A stretch of DNA of 7,373 nucleotides, taken from contig JAFZRK010000029.1 of the NCBI GenBank assembly GCA_017619905.1, positions 1 through 7,373 on the forward strand, in the 5' to 3' direction. The notes under the pieces were generated by a model that had not been told where the DNA came from, did not search any database, and saw nothing but the letters and a program-made list of their open reading frames with translations. This DNA is from Bacillota bacterium. Its GTDB lineage: Bacteria; Bacillota; Clostridia; Peptostreptococcales; Anaerovoracaceae. The position numbers and the translations under genes are program-made. Below, one piece after another: positions 1 through 5,726 of this stretch (the stretch's first letter is position 1; each line of letters starts with the position of its first letter).

Positions 1-909
1 ATCGGCCTCACATCGTGCTCCAGCCCCGCCAACACGTCCAACGGCTCCAACACCAATACGGAGCCGGAAGAGCCCATGTTCAGCATGAACCTGGACGAAT
101 TCATAAACTACGCCAACAAGAGCTCCGGCCTGTGGGAGATGATGTGCTTCATGTTCCCGGAGCGCGTGGTCTACAAGGATGAGGACGGCAAGTACGTATT
201 CGACCCCGTAATAAGCGGCCTCAAGCGCAACAAGTACAACTGGAGCATTAAGATGAACGCCGTGCGCGGCATAGACGTCTCCAAATATCAGGGCACCATA
301 GACTGGAAGAAAGTTTCCCAGGACAACGTCAAGTTCGCCATGATCCGCGTGGGCTACCGCGGCTGGGAGTCCGGCAAGAACACGATGGACGAAAGGTTCA
401 AGACCAACATAGAAGGCGCTCTCTCCAACGGCATCCCGGTCGGCGTATATTTCGTCACCAAAGCGATAACACCTGAAGAAGGCAGGGAAGAGGCCGAGTG
501 GATCATAAAGACCATAAAGCCGTACAACGTCACCTGGCCGGTGGCCATGGACTTCGAGGGCCTTCAGGGCGAAAAGGACAGGACCAGGGATCTTACGCCT
601 CAGATGAGGACGGAAGTTATAATCGCTTTCTGCGAAACTCTTAAGGAGGCCGGCTACACGCCCATGATCTACGGCAGCGTCGGCACCCTCATGACGGACA
701 TGAACATCACCAAGCTGGACGACTACGACAAGTGGTTCGCCCAGTACTTCAACGAGCCCCACTTCCCGTATGCCATGACGATATGGCAGGCCACGAACGA
801 AGGCACCGTGGACGGTATCAGGGGCGACGTGGACATAGACTACGCAATGTTCAACTATACCAAGGGAGAGGACGAGGTGCCCGTGCCCGAGTCCGATCCT
901 GCTAAGTAG
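1..909 (+). CDS. GH25 family muramidase, probable lipoprotein (5' partial)
   Basis: Predicted N-acetylmuramidase of glycoside hydrolase family 25, cutting the MurNAc-GlcNAc bond of peptidoglycan outside the membrane. The frame is open from base 1, so the gene starts upstream; the ATG at 76 is internal. The first residues read IGLTSC, a fit to a lipobox (L-T-S-C, Cys at window codon 6) after a signal peptide that is mostly cut off. A Ser/Thr/Asn/Pro-rich linker follows (codons 7-25). A short domain (bases 76-260, with YKDEDGKYVFDPV) comes next, as in other clostridial GH25 proteins. The catalytic domain starts at GIDVSKYQG (bases 268-294) and carries the DFE pair (Asp 550-552, Glu 556-558) in VAMDFEG, the expected GH25 acidic residues. 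It ends with DVDIDYAMFNYTK and a short acidic/proline tail. No terminator follows and the next gene begins 19 bp on, suggesting one operon. The family call is firm; the lipoprotein call rests on a partial signal. Confidence 0.9.
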   Translation: MGLTSCSSPANTSNGSNTNTEPEEPMFSMNLDEFINYANKSSGLWEMMCFMFPERVVYKDEDGKYVFDPVISGLKRNKYNWSIKMNAVRGIDVSKYQGTIDWKKVSQDNVKFAMIRVGYRGWESGKNTMDERFKTNIEGALSNGIPVGVYFVTKAITPEEGREEAEWIIKTIKPYNVTWPVAMDFEGLQGEKDRTRDLTPQMRTEVIIAFCETLKEAGYTPMIYGSVGTLMTDMNITKLDDYDKWFAQYFNEPHFPYAMTIWQATNEGTVDGIRGDVDIDYAMFNYTKGEDEVPVPESDPAK

Positions 910-928
910 CGTTCTCCCGGAGGACGGA

Positions 929-1687
929 ATGACCGAGGCGATCTCCGAAAAACTTGCGCAGATCAAGGCCCGAAGGCCCGCTGATCCGGAGTTCAAGAAA
1001 TGGCTCGAGCAGAGCGATCTGTGGTGCTGGATGTATTCTCTCTACAGGATAACCGGCCGCAGGATCTCCAGAAGCACCGTGGCGACAGTCCTGGAAGGGG
1101 AGTTCCGCGACGACATAGCCCTGGCGGACTACGCTTTTGCCGGATACTGCAGGGACATGTACGCGGACATGAGGGGCTACCTCTCCATGGACGCGGACCT
1201 GGATGCACGCATGCTCAGCCGCTGGGCGGGAATGATAAGCTCGCCGCAGGGACCGCATCAGGAAGGCACTTTCTACCGTCTCAACAACCCCATAGTCTAC
1301 GAGTGGGAACTGATACCGCCGCACTTCAGGGAGATCGGCTCCATGGCGGACGGTCTGTTAAGGTCGCTCCAGCCCATAGAAAAGCAGAGCGCTCCCATAG
1401 ACGCCGCGGGGCGGCTGCATCTGGAGCTTGACCGGCTGTATCTCTTCGGGGAAGACACGATAATGCTCTCTATGGCGGCGCTGTTCTACCTGTTCCGCAA
1501 GCTGGGGCTCCCGTTCCCGGAGCTTTCGGCAACGGACACGGAGTACAACAAGATGACGGCTCGGTACCTGGAGACACGCGACAGTTCGGACTTTACGGGG
1601 ATGCTCGAGCGCAGCATTTACAACAGACTTGACTCCATACTGGATCTGCTTAAACAGGCGGAGCCGGAAGAGAATCAGGAGCAGTAA
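929..1687 (+). CDS. Degenerate Fic-fold protein lacking the HPFxDGNGR catalytic motif
   Basis: A 252-residue cytoplasmic protein with no signal or membrane segment. By eye it follows a Fic-family protein end to end. Residues 39-57 (YRITGRRIS...VLEG) match the inhibitory-helix region normally written SSxIEGN. GTFYR at 113-117 followed by IPP at 129-131 matches the GxYR...PP flap segment. Residues 159-195 align without gaps to the active-site helix and its follow-on. In the catalytic slot, residues 170-179 read LYLFGEDTIM where active Fic enzymes have IHPFxDGNGR: the His is Tyr171, and the Gly-Asn-Gly-Arg anion nest is gone. The inhibitory Glu position is also changed (Thr42). AMP transfer is therefore not expected; a structural, binding or regulatory role is inferred. 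The reading frame is clean, so this is a diverged protein rather than a broken gene. GGAGGA at 919-924 supports the ATG. It sits 19 bp after a lysozyme gene and 4 bp before murB. The fold assignment was made by eye. Confidence 0.7.
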   Translation: MTEAISEKLAQIKARRPADPEFKKWLEQSDLWCWMYSLYRITGRRISRSTVATVLEGEFRDDIALADYAFAGYCRDMYADMRGYLSMDADLDARMLSRWAGMISSPQGPHQEGTFYRLNNPIVYEWELIPPHFREIGSMADGLLRSLQPIEKQSAPIDAAGRLHLELDRLYLFGEDTIMLSMAALFYLFRKLGLPFPELSATDTEYNKMTARYLETRDSSDFTGMLERSIYNRLDSILDLLKQAEPEENQEQ

Positions 1688-1691
1688 AGAC

Positions 1692-2528
1692 ATGGCAGAC
1701 ATTAAACTGGACATAACAGAAAACTACCCTCTGAGCAGCATTACGACTTTCCGCTGCGGCGGACCGGCGGACCGGCTGGTCACCGTAAACAGCAGGGAGG
1801 AGCTGCTTAAGGCGATGGAGCTTCCGCGGCCCATGATACTGGGCAACGGGAGCAATGTTTTGTTTCCGGACAGCGGATACCGCGGAACAATAATAAAGTT
1901 CGGGCCCGTGCTGTCCAGGATCAGCGTGCGCGGAAAAGTCCTTCGGGCGGGGGCAGGAGCAAGTCTTGCGGCTGCTGCCAAGGCGGCGTGCGCCAGGGGC
2001 CTTACCGGCATGGAATTCGCCACGGGAATACCCGGAAGCGTTGGCGGAGCGGTCTACATGAACGCGGGCGCCTACGACGGATGCATAGCGGACACGCTGT
2101 TCGAAGTGAAGAGCATGCCGGAAGTGAAGGACTTCGGGCTTTCCTACAGGCACAGCGCCTTCATGGACTGCGGAGCTATAATTCTGGAGGCCGCTTTCCG
2201 TCTTAAGCAAGGCGAGCAGGCGGAGATAGACGCCAAGGTGGCGGATCTTACGGCCCGCAGAAAAGAAAAACAGCCGCTGCAGTATCCCAGCGCCGGCAGC
2301 TTCTTCAAGAGGCCGGAAGGGTACTTTGCCGGCAAGCTCATACAGGACGCGGGGCTTAAAGGCGCAAGCGTAGGCGGAGCGCAGGTCTCCGAGCTGCACG
2401 CGGGCTTCATAATCAACAAGGGCGGCGCCACCACGGCCGACGTTCTGGCGCTCATGAAACTGGTGCAGAAGACCGTTTACGACAAGTACGGAGTAATGCT
2501 CCAGCCGGAGGTCAGGATCATTGAATAA
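1692..2528 (+). CDS. murB: UDP-N-acetylenolpyruvoylglucosamine reductase (MurB)
   Basis: MurB is the cytoplasmic FAD enzyme that reduces UDP-GlcNAc-enolpyruvate with NADPH to UDP-MurNAc, the second committed step of peptidoglycan precursor synthesis. The 278-residue product shows TTFRCGGPAD (18-27), the FAD-binding LGNGSNVLFPDSGYRG (50-65) and GMEFATGIPGSVGGAVYMNAG (106-126). It also has YRHSAF with Arg153, GSFFKRP with the proton-donor Ser203, and LQPEVRIIE with the catalytic Glu273. The compact form lacking the extra E. coli-type loop fits a type II MurB. The hairpin between residues 138 and 151 looks shorter than usual. The ATG at 1692 is chosen over an in-frame ATG at 1629: AGGAG at 1677-1681 is spaced 10 nt, homology starts just after it, and the longer form would lie inside the preceding gene. 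The gene lies 4 bp after the Fic-like gene and overlaps the next by 8 bp, so co-translation is likely. Confidence 0.96.
   Translation: MADIKLDITENYPLSSITTFRCGGPADRLVTVNSREELLKAMELPRPMILGNGSNVLFPDSGYRGTIIKFGPVLSRISVRGKVLRAGAGASLAAAAKAACARGLTGMEFATGIPGSVGGAVYMNAGAYDGCIADTLFEVKSMPEVKDFGLSYRHSAFMDCGAIILEAAFRLKQGEQAEIDAKVADLTARRKEKQPLQYPSAGSFFKRPEGYFAGKLIQDAGLKGASVGGAQVSELHAGFIINKGGATTADVLALMKLVQKTVYDKYGVMLQPEVRIIE
2507..2523 (+). promoter_or_regulatory. Shine-Dalgarno and TTG start of the PHP gene inside murB
   Basis: GGAGGT at 2507-2512 lies 8 nt before TTG at 2521-2523. Translation from this TTG gives NNRIFFDLHTHT, placing the first metal-binding His pair at the usual distance from the N-terminus, and no ATG lies between. 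The site is embedded in the last codons of murB (PEV, ahead of its TAA at 2526-2528). This indicates translational coupling, with the non-ATG start possibly lowering output. Confidence 0.85.
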
Positions 2529-3276
2529 CAGGATCTTTTTCGATCTTCATACGCATACTAAGTACTCGCACGGCAAGGGACGCATAGCGGACAACGCTGC
2601 AATGGCGGCGGGAATAGGTCTGACGCGCCTCGGGATATCCGACCACGGACCGGGCTGCCTTACTTTCGGCATAGATCTGAACGGCGTCCCGTCAATGCGC
2701 AAGGACATAGAGGCCGCAAAGAAGCTCTTTCCGGGGCTTGAGATCCTGCTCGGGGTGGAGGCCAACACGGCAAACGCGGACGGTACGCTGGACATAAGCA
2801 AAGAGGACCAGAAGCTGTTCGACTATGTGATCGCGGGCTATCACTATTCCTACCTTGGAAAGAAGCCGTTCGCGGGGATCGGCGTGGTTCTGGGCGGTCT
2901 GGCCCACGAGCGGGGCGTCACCAGCTCCGAGCACGCAAGGGCGCGCAACACGGACTTCATCGTAAACAGCTTGTACGAGAACGACATATACATTCTGGCG
3001 CACCCGGGCGACAAGGCGGATTTCGACATAGACGCCATAGCGAAGGCCTGCGAGCAGACCGATACCATAATGGAGATCAACAACCGACACCACTGCCTTA
3101 CCGTTGAAGGCATAAGGACGGCCATGGAATACGACGTAAAGTTCATACTCAGCAGCGACGCCCACACTCCCGGCGCGGTAGGAAACGTTGAAAAAGCATG
3201 GGAGAGGGTAGTCCTGGCCGGGCTGGAACCGTCGAGGATAATAAACCTCAGAGAGGATCAGCAATGGAGCTTATAA
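2521..3276 (+). CDS. PHP-domain metal-dependent phosphoesterase
   Basis: A 251-residue cytoplasmic protein of the polymerase and histidinol phosphatase (PHP) superfamily, a TIM-like barrel fold with a cluster of metal-binding His/Asp/Glu residues that usually hydrolyses phosphate esters. The metal-ligand motifs appear in order: DLHTHT (8-13, His10 and His12), SDHGPG (40-45, His42), GVEAN (78-82, Glu80), AGYHYS (105-110, His108), ILAHPGD (158-164, His161), INNRH (186-190) and SSDAH (211-215, Asp213 and His215). The set appears complete, so an active enzyme is expected. The substrate cannot be read from sequence; YcdX-like and histidinol-phosphatase-like proteins are the nearest relatives I recognise. 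Its position between murB and rapZ is one I know from Clostridia. It starts with TTG behind a good Shine-Dalgarno inside murB, and its last 13 bp overlap rapZ. Confidence 0.9.
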   Translation: MNNRIFFDLHTHTKYSHGKGRIADNAAMAAGIGLTRLGISDHGPGCLTFGIDLNGVPSMRKDIEAAKKLFPGLEILLGVEANTANADGTLDISKEDQKLFDYVIAGYHYSYLGKKPFAGIGVVLGGLAHERGVTSSEHARARNTDFIVNSLYENDIYILAHPGDKADFDIDAIAKACEQTDTIMEINNRHHCLTVEGIRTAMEYDVKFILSSDAHTPGAVGNVEKAWERVVLAGLEPSRIINLREDQQWSL

Positions 3277-4106
3277 TAGTCACCGGTCTTTCCGGCGCGG
3301 GAAAGAGCCACGCGGCAAACTGCCTGGAGGACCTGGGATTCTACTGCGTGGACAACATGCCTCCGCGGCTCATGACGGACTTCCTTCGGCTGGCGGAGGA
3401 CAAGGGCGAATTCGAGAAGGTCGCGTTCGTAACGGACATACGCGGCAGGTACTTCTTCGGCGACCTTATAGAGGCACTGGACGAGCTTACGCGGGCCGGA
3501 ATAGAATACAAGATCATCTTCCTGGAGGCGACCACGCCTGCCATCGTAAGGCGCTACAAGGAGACCAGAAGGGCGCATCCCATGGCTCCGCAGGGAGACA
3601 TAGAGGCCGGCATAGAGAAGGAGCGCGAAAAGCTGGCGGACGTTAAGAGCAGGGCGTCCATTGTAATAGATACTTCGGATCTTAAGGTAGCGCAGCTCAA
3701 CTCCGTCATCAAGGGCTTCCTGTCTGCGGAGGACAAGGACAGCTTCACGCTCACCATAATGAGTTTCGGCTACAAGCACGGCATGCCGGACGAGGCGGAC
3801 TGGGTGCTGGACGTGCGCTTCCTGCCCAACCCGTTCTACGTGCCCACGCTCAAGGAGCTTACCGGAAGGAACAAGAAGGTAAGGGAGTACGTGCTGTCCA
3901 AGCCGGAGGCGGGCAAGTTCGCCTCAAGGGTCACGGGGCTCATTCTGGACCTCATCCCAAGCTACATAAAAGAGGGCAAATACCACCTTACGGTGGCTTT
4001 CGGCTGCACCGGAGGGCGCCACAGGAGCGTCGTGATAGCCGAGACCGTTGCGGAGCGGCTGGAGGAGATAGGACGTCTCGCCGCCGTAAAGCACCGCGAT
4101 CTGTAG
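3264..4106 (+). CDS. rapZ: RapZ/YvcJ-family nucleotide-binding protein
   Basis: P-loop protein of the RapZ/YvcJ family, 280 residues. In enterobacteria RapZ is an RNA-binding adaptor controlling glmS through small RNAs; in Bacillota (YvcJ) it binds and hydrolyses nucleotides and its exact task is less clear. The sequence shows Walker A GLSGAGKS (8-15) and VDNMPP (29-34). The C-terminal half has SFGYKHGMP followed by RFLPNPFY, and GCTGGRHRSV at 247-256, all family signatures. The ATG at 3264 is preferred over the in-frame ATG at 3198. It begins the conserved ELIIVTG strand, has AGAGG at 3252-3256, and overlaps the PHP gene by only 13 bp. The upstream PHP gene and downstream whiA match the usual neighbourhood, but yvcK, often found between rapZ and whiA, is absent. 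No enterobacterial GlmY/GlmZ-like RNA was seen nearby, so any link to amino-sugar supply for murB is inference. Confidence 0.95.
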   Translation: MELIIVTGLSGAGKSHAANCLEDLGFYCVDNMPPRLMTDFLRLAEDKGEFEKVAFVTDIRGRYFFGDLIEALDELTRAGIEYKIIFLEATTPAIVRRYKETRRAHPMAPQGDIEAGIEKEREKLADVKSRASIVIDTSDLKVAQLNSVIKGFLSAEDKDSFTLTIMSFGYKHGMPDEADWVLDVRFLPNPFYVPTLKELTGRNKKVREYVLSKPEAGKFASRVTGLILDLIPSYIKEGKYHLTVAFGCTGGRHRSVVIAETVAERLEEIGRLAAVKHRDL

Positions 4107-4169
4107 GGCTCAGACCGCTCTTCGTATGCGCTGTTCTTCCGGGTCTTCCGGTCATTCAAGGATATACAG
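4107..4169 (+). other. Short gap between rapZ and whiA, no clear signal
   Basis: This 63-bp gap is the largest inside the six-gene run. It holds a tandem 9-bp near-repeat (TCTTCCGGG at 4135-4143, TCTTCCGGT at 4144-4152) and the whiA Shine-Dalgarno AAGGA at 4158-4162. I see no hairpin with a T tract and no convincing promoter, so read-through from rapZ into whiA is the simplest reading. Confidence 0.5.
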
Positions 4170-5117
4170 ATGTCGTTCGCGCTTGACGTAAAAAAAGAAC
4201 TGACGATGATCCCCGTCACTAAGAAATGCTGCCAGCTGGCTGTAATAGCCGGCTTTTTGCGTTTCGCCGGGAGCATAACCCTTACGGAAGGGGGCAGGGG
4301 CGTGCGGGCCACCACCCATAATCCTGCCACCGCGCGGCTCATAAAGACCCTCATAACGGAGTACTTCGGCGCCAAGGGCACGCTCTCCATAGACAACGCG
4401 GACGTGCCGGTCGCGGGCGGGCATACCTACGAGCTGAACATCACTCCGGAGATGAATTCCGACGGAATACTGCGCGAAGCGGGGCTTCTGGCCGTTAAGG
4501 AAGGTTATGATTACACGCCGGACGGCATAAACGCGGAGATCATAAGGAAGCGCTGCTGCAAGAAAGCGTACCTGCGGGGCGCGTTCCTGGCCTGCGGCAC
4601 CATGACGGACCCGGCAAGGACCTACCATCTGGAGCTTCCCTGCGAAAGGGAGTATCTGGCGAACGACGTAAGGAAGCTGGTCAATTCGTTCGGTCTCAAG
4701 GCGCGCATCTCCCGGCGCCGCGGACGCTACGTGGTGTACCTTAAGGACGCCGAGCAGATATCGGATCTTCTGGGCATAATGGGCGCCAGCAAGCATCTGC
4801 TGAAGCTCGAGGACATAAGGGTGCACAAGGAAGTGCGCGGAAGGGTCAACCGCATCAACAACTGCGAGAACGCCAACCTTCAGAAAGCCGTCAACGCTGC
4901 TCAGAAGCAGATAGCGGACATAGACCTCATAGAAAAAAACAGAGGCCTGGACTCGCTTCCGGTAAAGCTGAGGCAGGCCGCTGTGCTGAGGCAGGAAAAC
5001 CCGGAGCTTCCGCTCGCGGAGCTGGCGGGGCTTTTCGATCCGCCGCTTGGCAAAGCAGGGCTAAATCATAGGTTCGCAAAGCTTGCGGAAATTGCTGAAA
5101 GCATTAGAGGCAGATGA
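4170..5117 (+). CDS. whiA: DNA-binding regulator WhiA
   Basis: WhiA is a DNA-binding protein of Gram-positive bacteria: a sporulation and division regulator in Streptomyces, and linked to cell division and chromosome segregation in Bacillus subtilis. The 315 residues begin MSFALDVKKEL. The LAGLIDADG-type N-terminal fold, an endonuclease relic with no nuclease activity expected, includes the signature KKAYLRGAFLACG followed by YHLELPC. The C-terminal helix-turn-helix part starts about residue 224 with GRVNRINNCENANLQKAVNAA. It continues through GLDSLPVKLR and the conserved DPPLGKAGLNHRFAKL. AAGGA at 4158-4162, 7 nt ahead, supports the ATG. Full length with no missing part. The last 57 bp overlap the 3' end of a convergent gene, and no terminator was found at the junction. 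Placement after rapZ is typical for Bacillota. Confidence 0.96.
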   Translation: MSFALDVKKELTMIPVTKKCCQLAVIAGFLRFAGSITLTEGGRGVRATTHNPATARLIKTLITEYFGAKGTLSIDNADVPVAGGHTYELNITPEMNSDGILREAGLLAVKEGYDYTPDGINAEIIRKRCCKKAYLRGAFLACGTMTDPARTYHLELPCEREYLANDVRKLVNSFGLKARISRRRGRYVVYLKDAEQISDLLGIMGASKHLLKLEDIRVHKEVRGRVNRINNCENANLQKAVNAAQKQIADIDLIEKNRGLDSLPVKLRQAAVLRQENPELPLAELAGLFDPPLGKAGLNHRFAKLAEIAESIRGR

Positions 5118-5675
5118 GCTGCCGTTTTCGTCCGCATCGGGCTCCGAACCCGCCGGGACGATCTCCGTTACGCCTTCTGCGCCTTTTATAAGATCGTACA
5201 TGAACGTCCGGACCTCGTAGAACCTTCTGGATTCTGCCGGGGTCTTTTTCTGTTCCTGGCTTATCCCGAAGCTGTAGCCCTCCGCGAAGTTGGCGTAGAA
5301 ATGATCTATGTCCGCGTCCAGGGCGCGGTCTTCGGAATAGCCGCGCCTGCTTAAGGCGTTTATCTTGTTCTTTACGATAAGGTCCTTGATCTGCGTCAGG
5401 ACTTCTTTCGGCAGTACGTATGTGGTGCGTTCCAGATCCGAGTTGTGCCACTCCTGCTTTTCCGCAACGGCAACGGCGCGGTCTCCCTCCTGCTTTATCT
5501 CCAGCGAGGTGTGGCCCCCGCTCATTCCGCCTCCGCAGGACCACTTTGCTCTCTGCAGCGTCAGGGCGCTAAGTCTGCTCATTACTATCATCCGGTGACC
5601 TCCTGTGACTACGGCGGCAAGTACTGCGAACAACAGTATTATCGCGGTCAGTTTTTTTACTTTCCGCCTGTTCAT
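5061..5675 (-). CDS. Hypothetical membrane-anchored or secreted protein with GGGMSGGH motif
   Basis: I do not recognise this family with certainty. The 204-residue product begins with a basic stretch (MNRRKVKKL) and a hydrophobic segment at about 10-24, a classic signal peptide or N-terminal anchor without a lipobox. The rest would lie outside the membrane. Visible features are WSCGGGMSGGH (45-55), a mixed charged region, YVLPKEVLTQIKDLIVKNKI (86-105), an aromatic stretch DHFYANFAEGYSFGI (124-138), and a Ser/Asp/Glu-rich low-complexity tail (175-191). The start at 5675 is chosen because it includes the signal-like segment. It has no Shine-Dalgarno, whereas an internal ATG at 5591 has a perfect one, so the start is uncertain. 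The gene diverges from prfA and its stop lies inside whiA. The same frame stays open far upstream across prfA, but that is an antisense shadow. No function is proposed. Confidence 0.75.
   Translation of the reverse strand: MNRRKVKKLTAIILLFAVLAAVVTGGHRMIVMSRLSALTLQRAKWSCGGGMSGGHTSLEIKQEGDRAVAVAEKQEWHNSDLERTTYVLPKEVLTQIKDLIVKNKINALSRRGYSEDRALDADIDHFYANFAEGYSFGISQEQKKTPAESRRFYEVRTFMYDLIKGAEGVTEIVPAGSEPDADENGSSSASNAFSNFRKLCEPMI
5589..5604 (-). promoter_or_regulatory. Internal Shine-Dalgarno and alternative start in the minus-strand gene
   Basis: Read on the minus strand, AGGAGGT (5604 to 5598) is followed by a 6-nt spacer (CACCGG) and ATG at 5591-5589, in frame at codon 29. This is the best ribosome-binding site in the window. 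Starting here would remove the hydrophobic N-terminus and leave a 176-residue soluble form. The same bases encode Gly-Gly just after the hydrophobic segment, so chance is possible. Confidence 0.5.
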
Positions 5676-5678
5676 ATG

Positions 5679-5707
5679 TTTATTGTACACCGCCCGCGTG
5701 GTATAAT
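5679..5707 (+). promoter_or_regulatory. Predicted prfA promoter (extended -10)
   Basis: TATAAT at 5702-5707 is a perfect -10 box and is preceded by TGG (5699-5701), giving an extended -10 TGnTATAAT. A weak -35 TTTATT sits at 5679-5684 with the ideal 17-bp spacer. Transcription would begin near 5714, leaving a leader of only about 13 nt that holds the Shine-Dalgarno AAAGGTG (5714-5720) ahead of the prfA ATG at 5727. Confidence 0.8.
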
Positions 5708-5710
5708 AAA
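5682..5710 (-). promoter_or_regulatory. Predicted promoter of the minus-strand gene, possibly leaderless
   Basis: On the minus strand TACAAT (5687 to 5682) is one base off the -10 consensus, and TTTATT (5710 to 5705) sits 17 bp upstream as a weak -35. The expected start of transcription, about 7 nt past the -10, falls on or next to the A of the ATG at 5675. That would explain why this start has no Shine-Dalgarno. The call is weaker than for prfA because there is no extended -10. Confidence 0.5.
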
Positions 5711-5726
5711 CAGAAAGGTGAATCAG

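Larger units (their letters stand above)
5679..5710. repeat. 32-bp imperfect inverted repeat spanning both divergent promoters
   Basis: Comparing the segment with its reverse complement gives 12 of 16 paired positions. The outer arms TTTATT/AATAAA are perfect, with GTAC against GTAT next inward and a CG-rich centre. The -10 box of each promoter overlaps the -35 box of the other. The symmetry may simply reflect two mirrored promoters, or it may be an operator for a dimeric regulator. Confidence 0.65.

Noticed and set aside
61..72. 12-base repeat GAGCCGGAAGAG, found again at 1661-1672.
   Set aside because: Both copies encode Glu-Pro-Glu-Glu in acidic segments of two proteins; short shared codon use explains it.
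929..1687. Fic-like gene as a Fic-Doc toxin-antitoxin system.
   Set aside because: The catalytic motif is absent and there is no small antitoxin gene beside it; the neighbours are housekeeping genes.
1650..2399. Minus-strand 249-codon frame opposite murB.
   Set aside because: murB is intact on the plus strand; the antisense frame has no Shine-Dalgarno, domain or sensible composition.
3198..3263. Earlier in-frame ATG for rapZ.
   Set aside because: It would overlap the PHP gene by 79 bp and add residues before the conserved first beta strand and P-loop.
4170..5117. LAGLIDADG homing endonuclease or intron/intein activity in whiA.
   Set aside because: WhiA carries a degenerate LAGLIDADG fold as a normal part of the family; no intron or intein boundaries are present.
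5445..5726. Longer N-terminus for prfA in the same frame.
   Set aside because: It lies upstream of the prfA promoter and Shine-Dalgarno, antisense to the divergent gene, and RF1 homology begins at the ATG at 5727.
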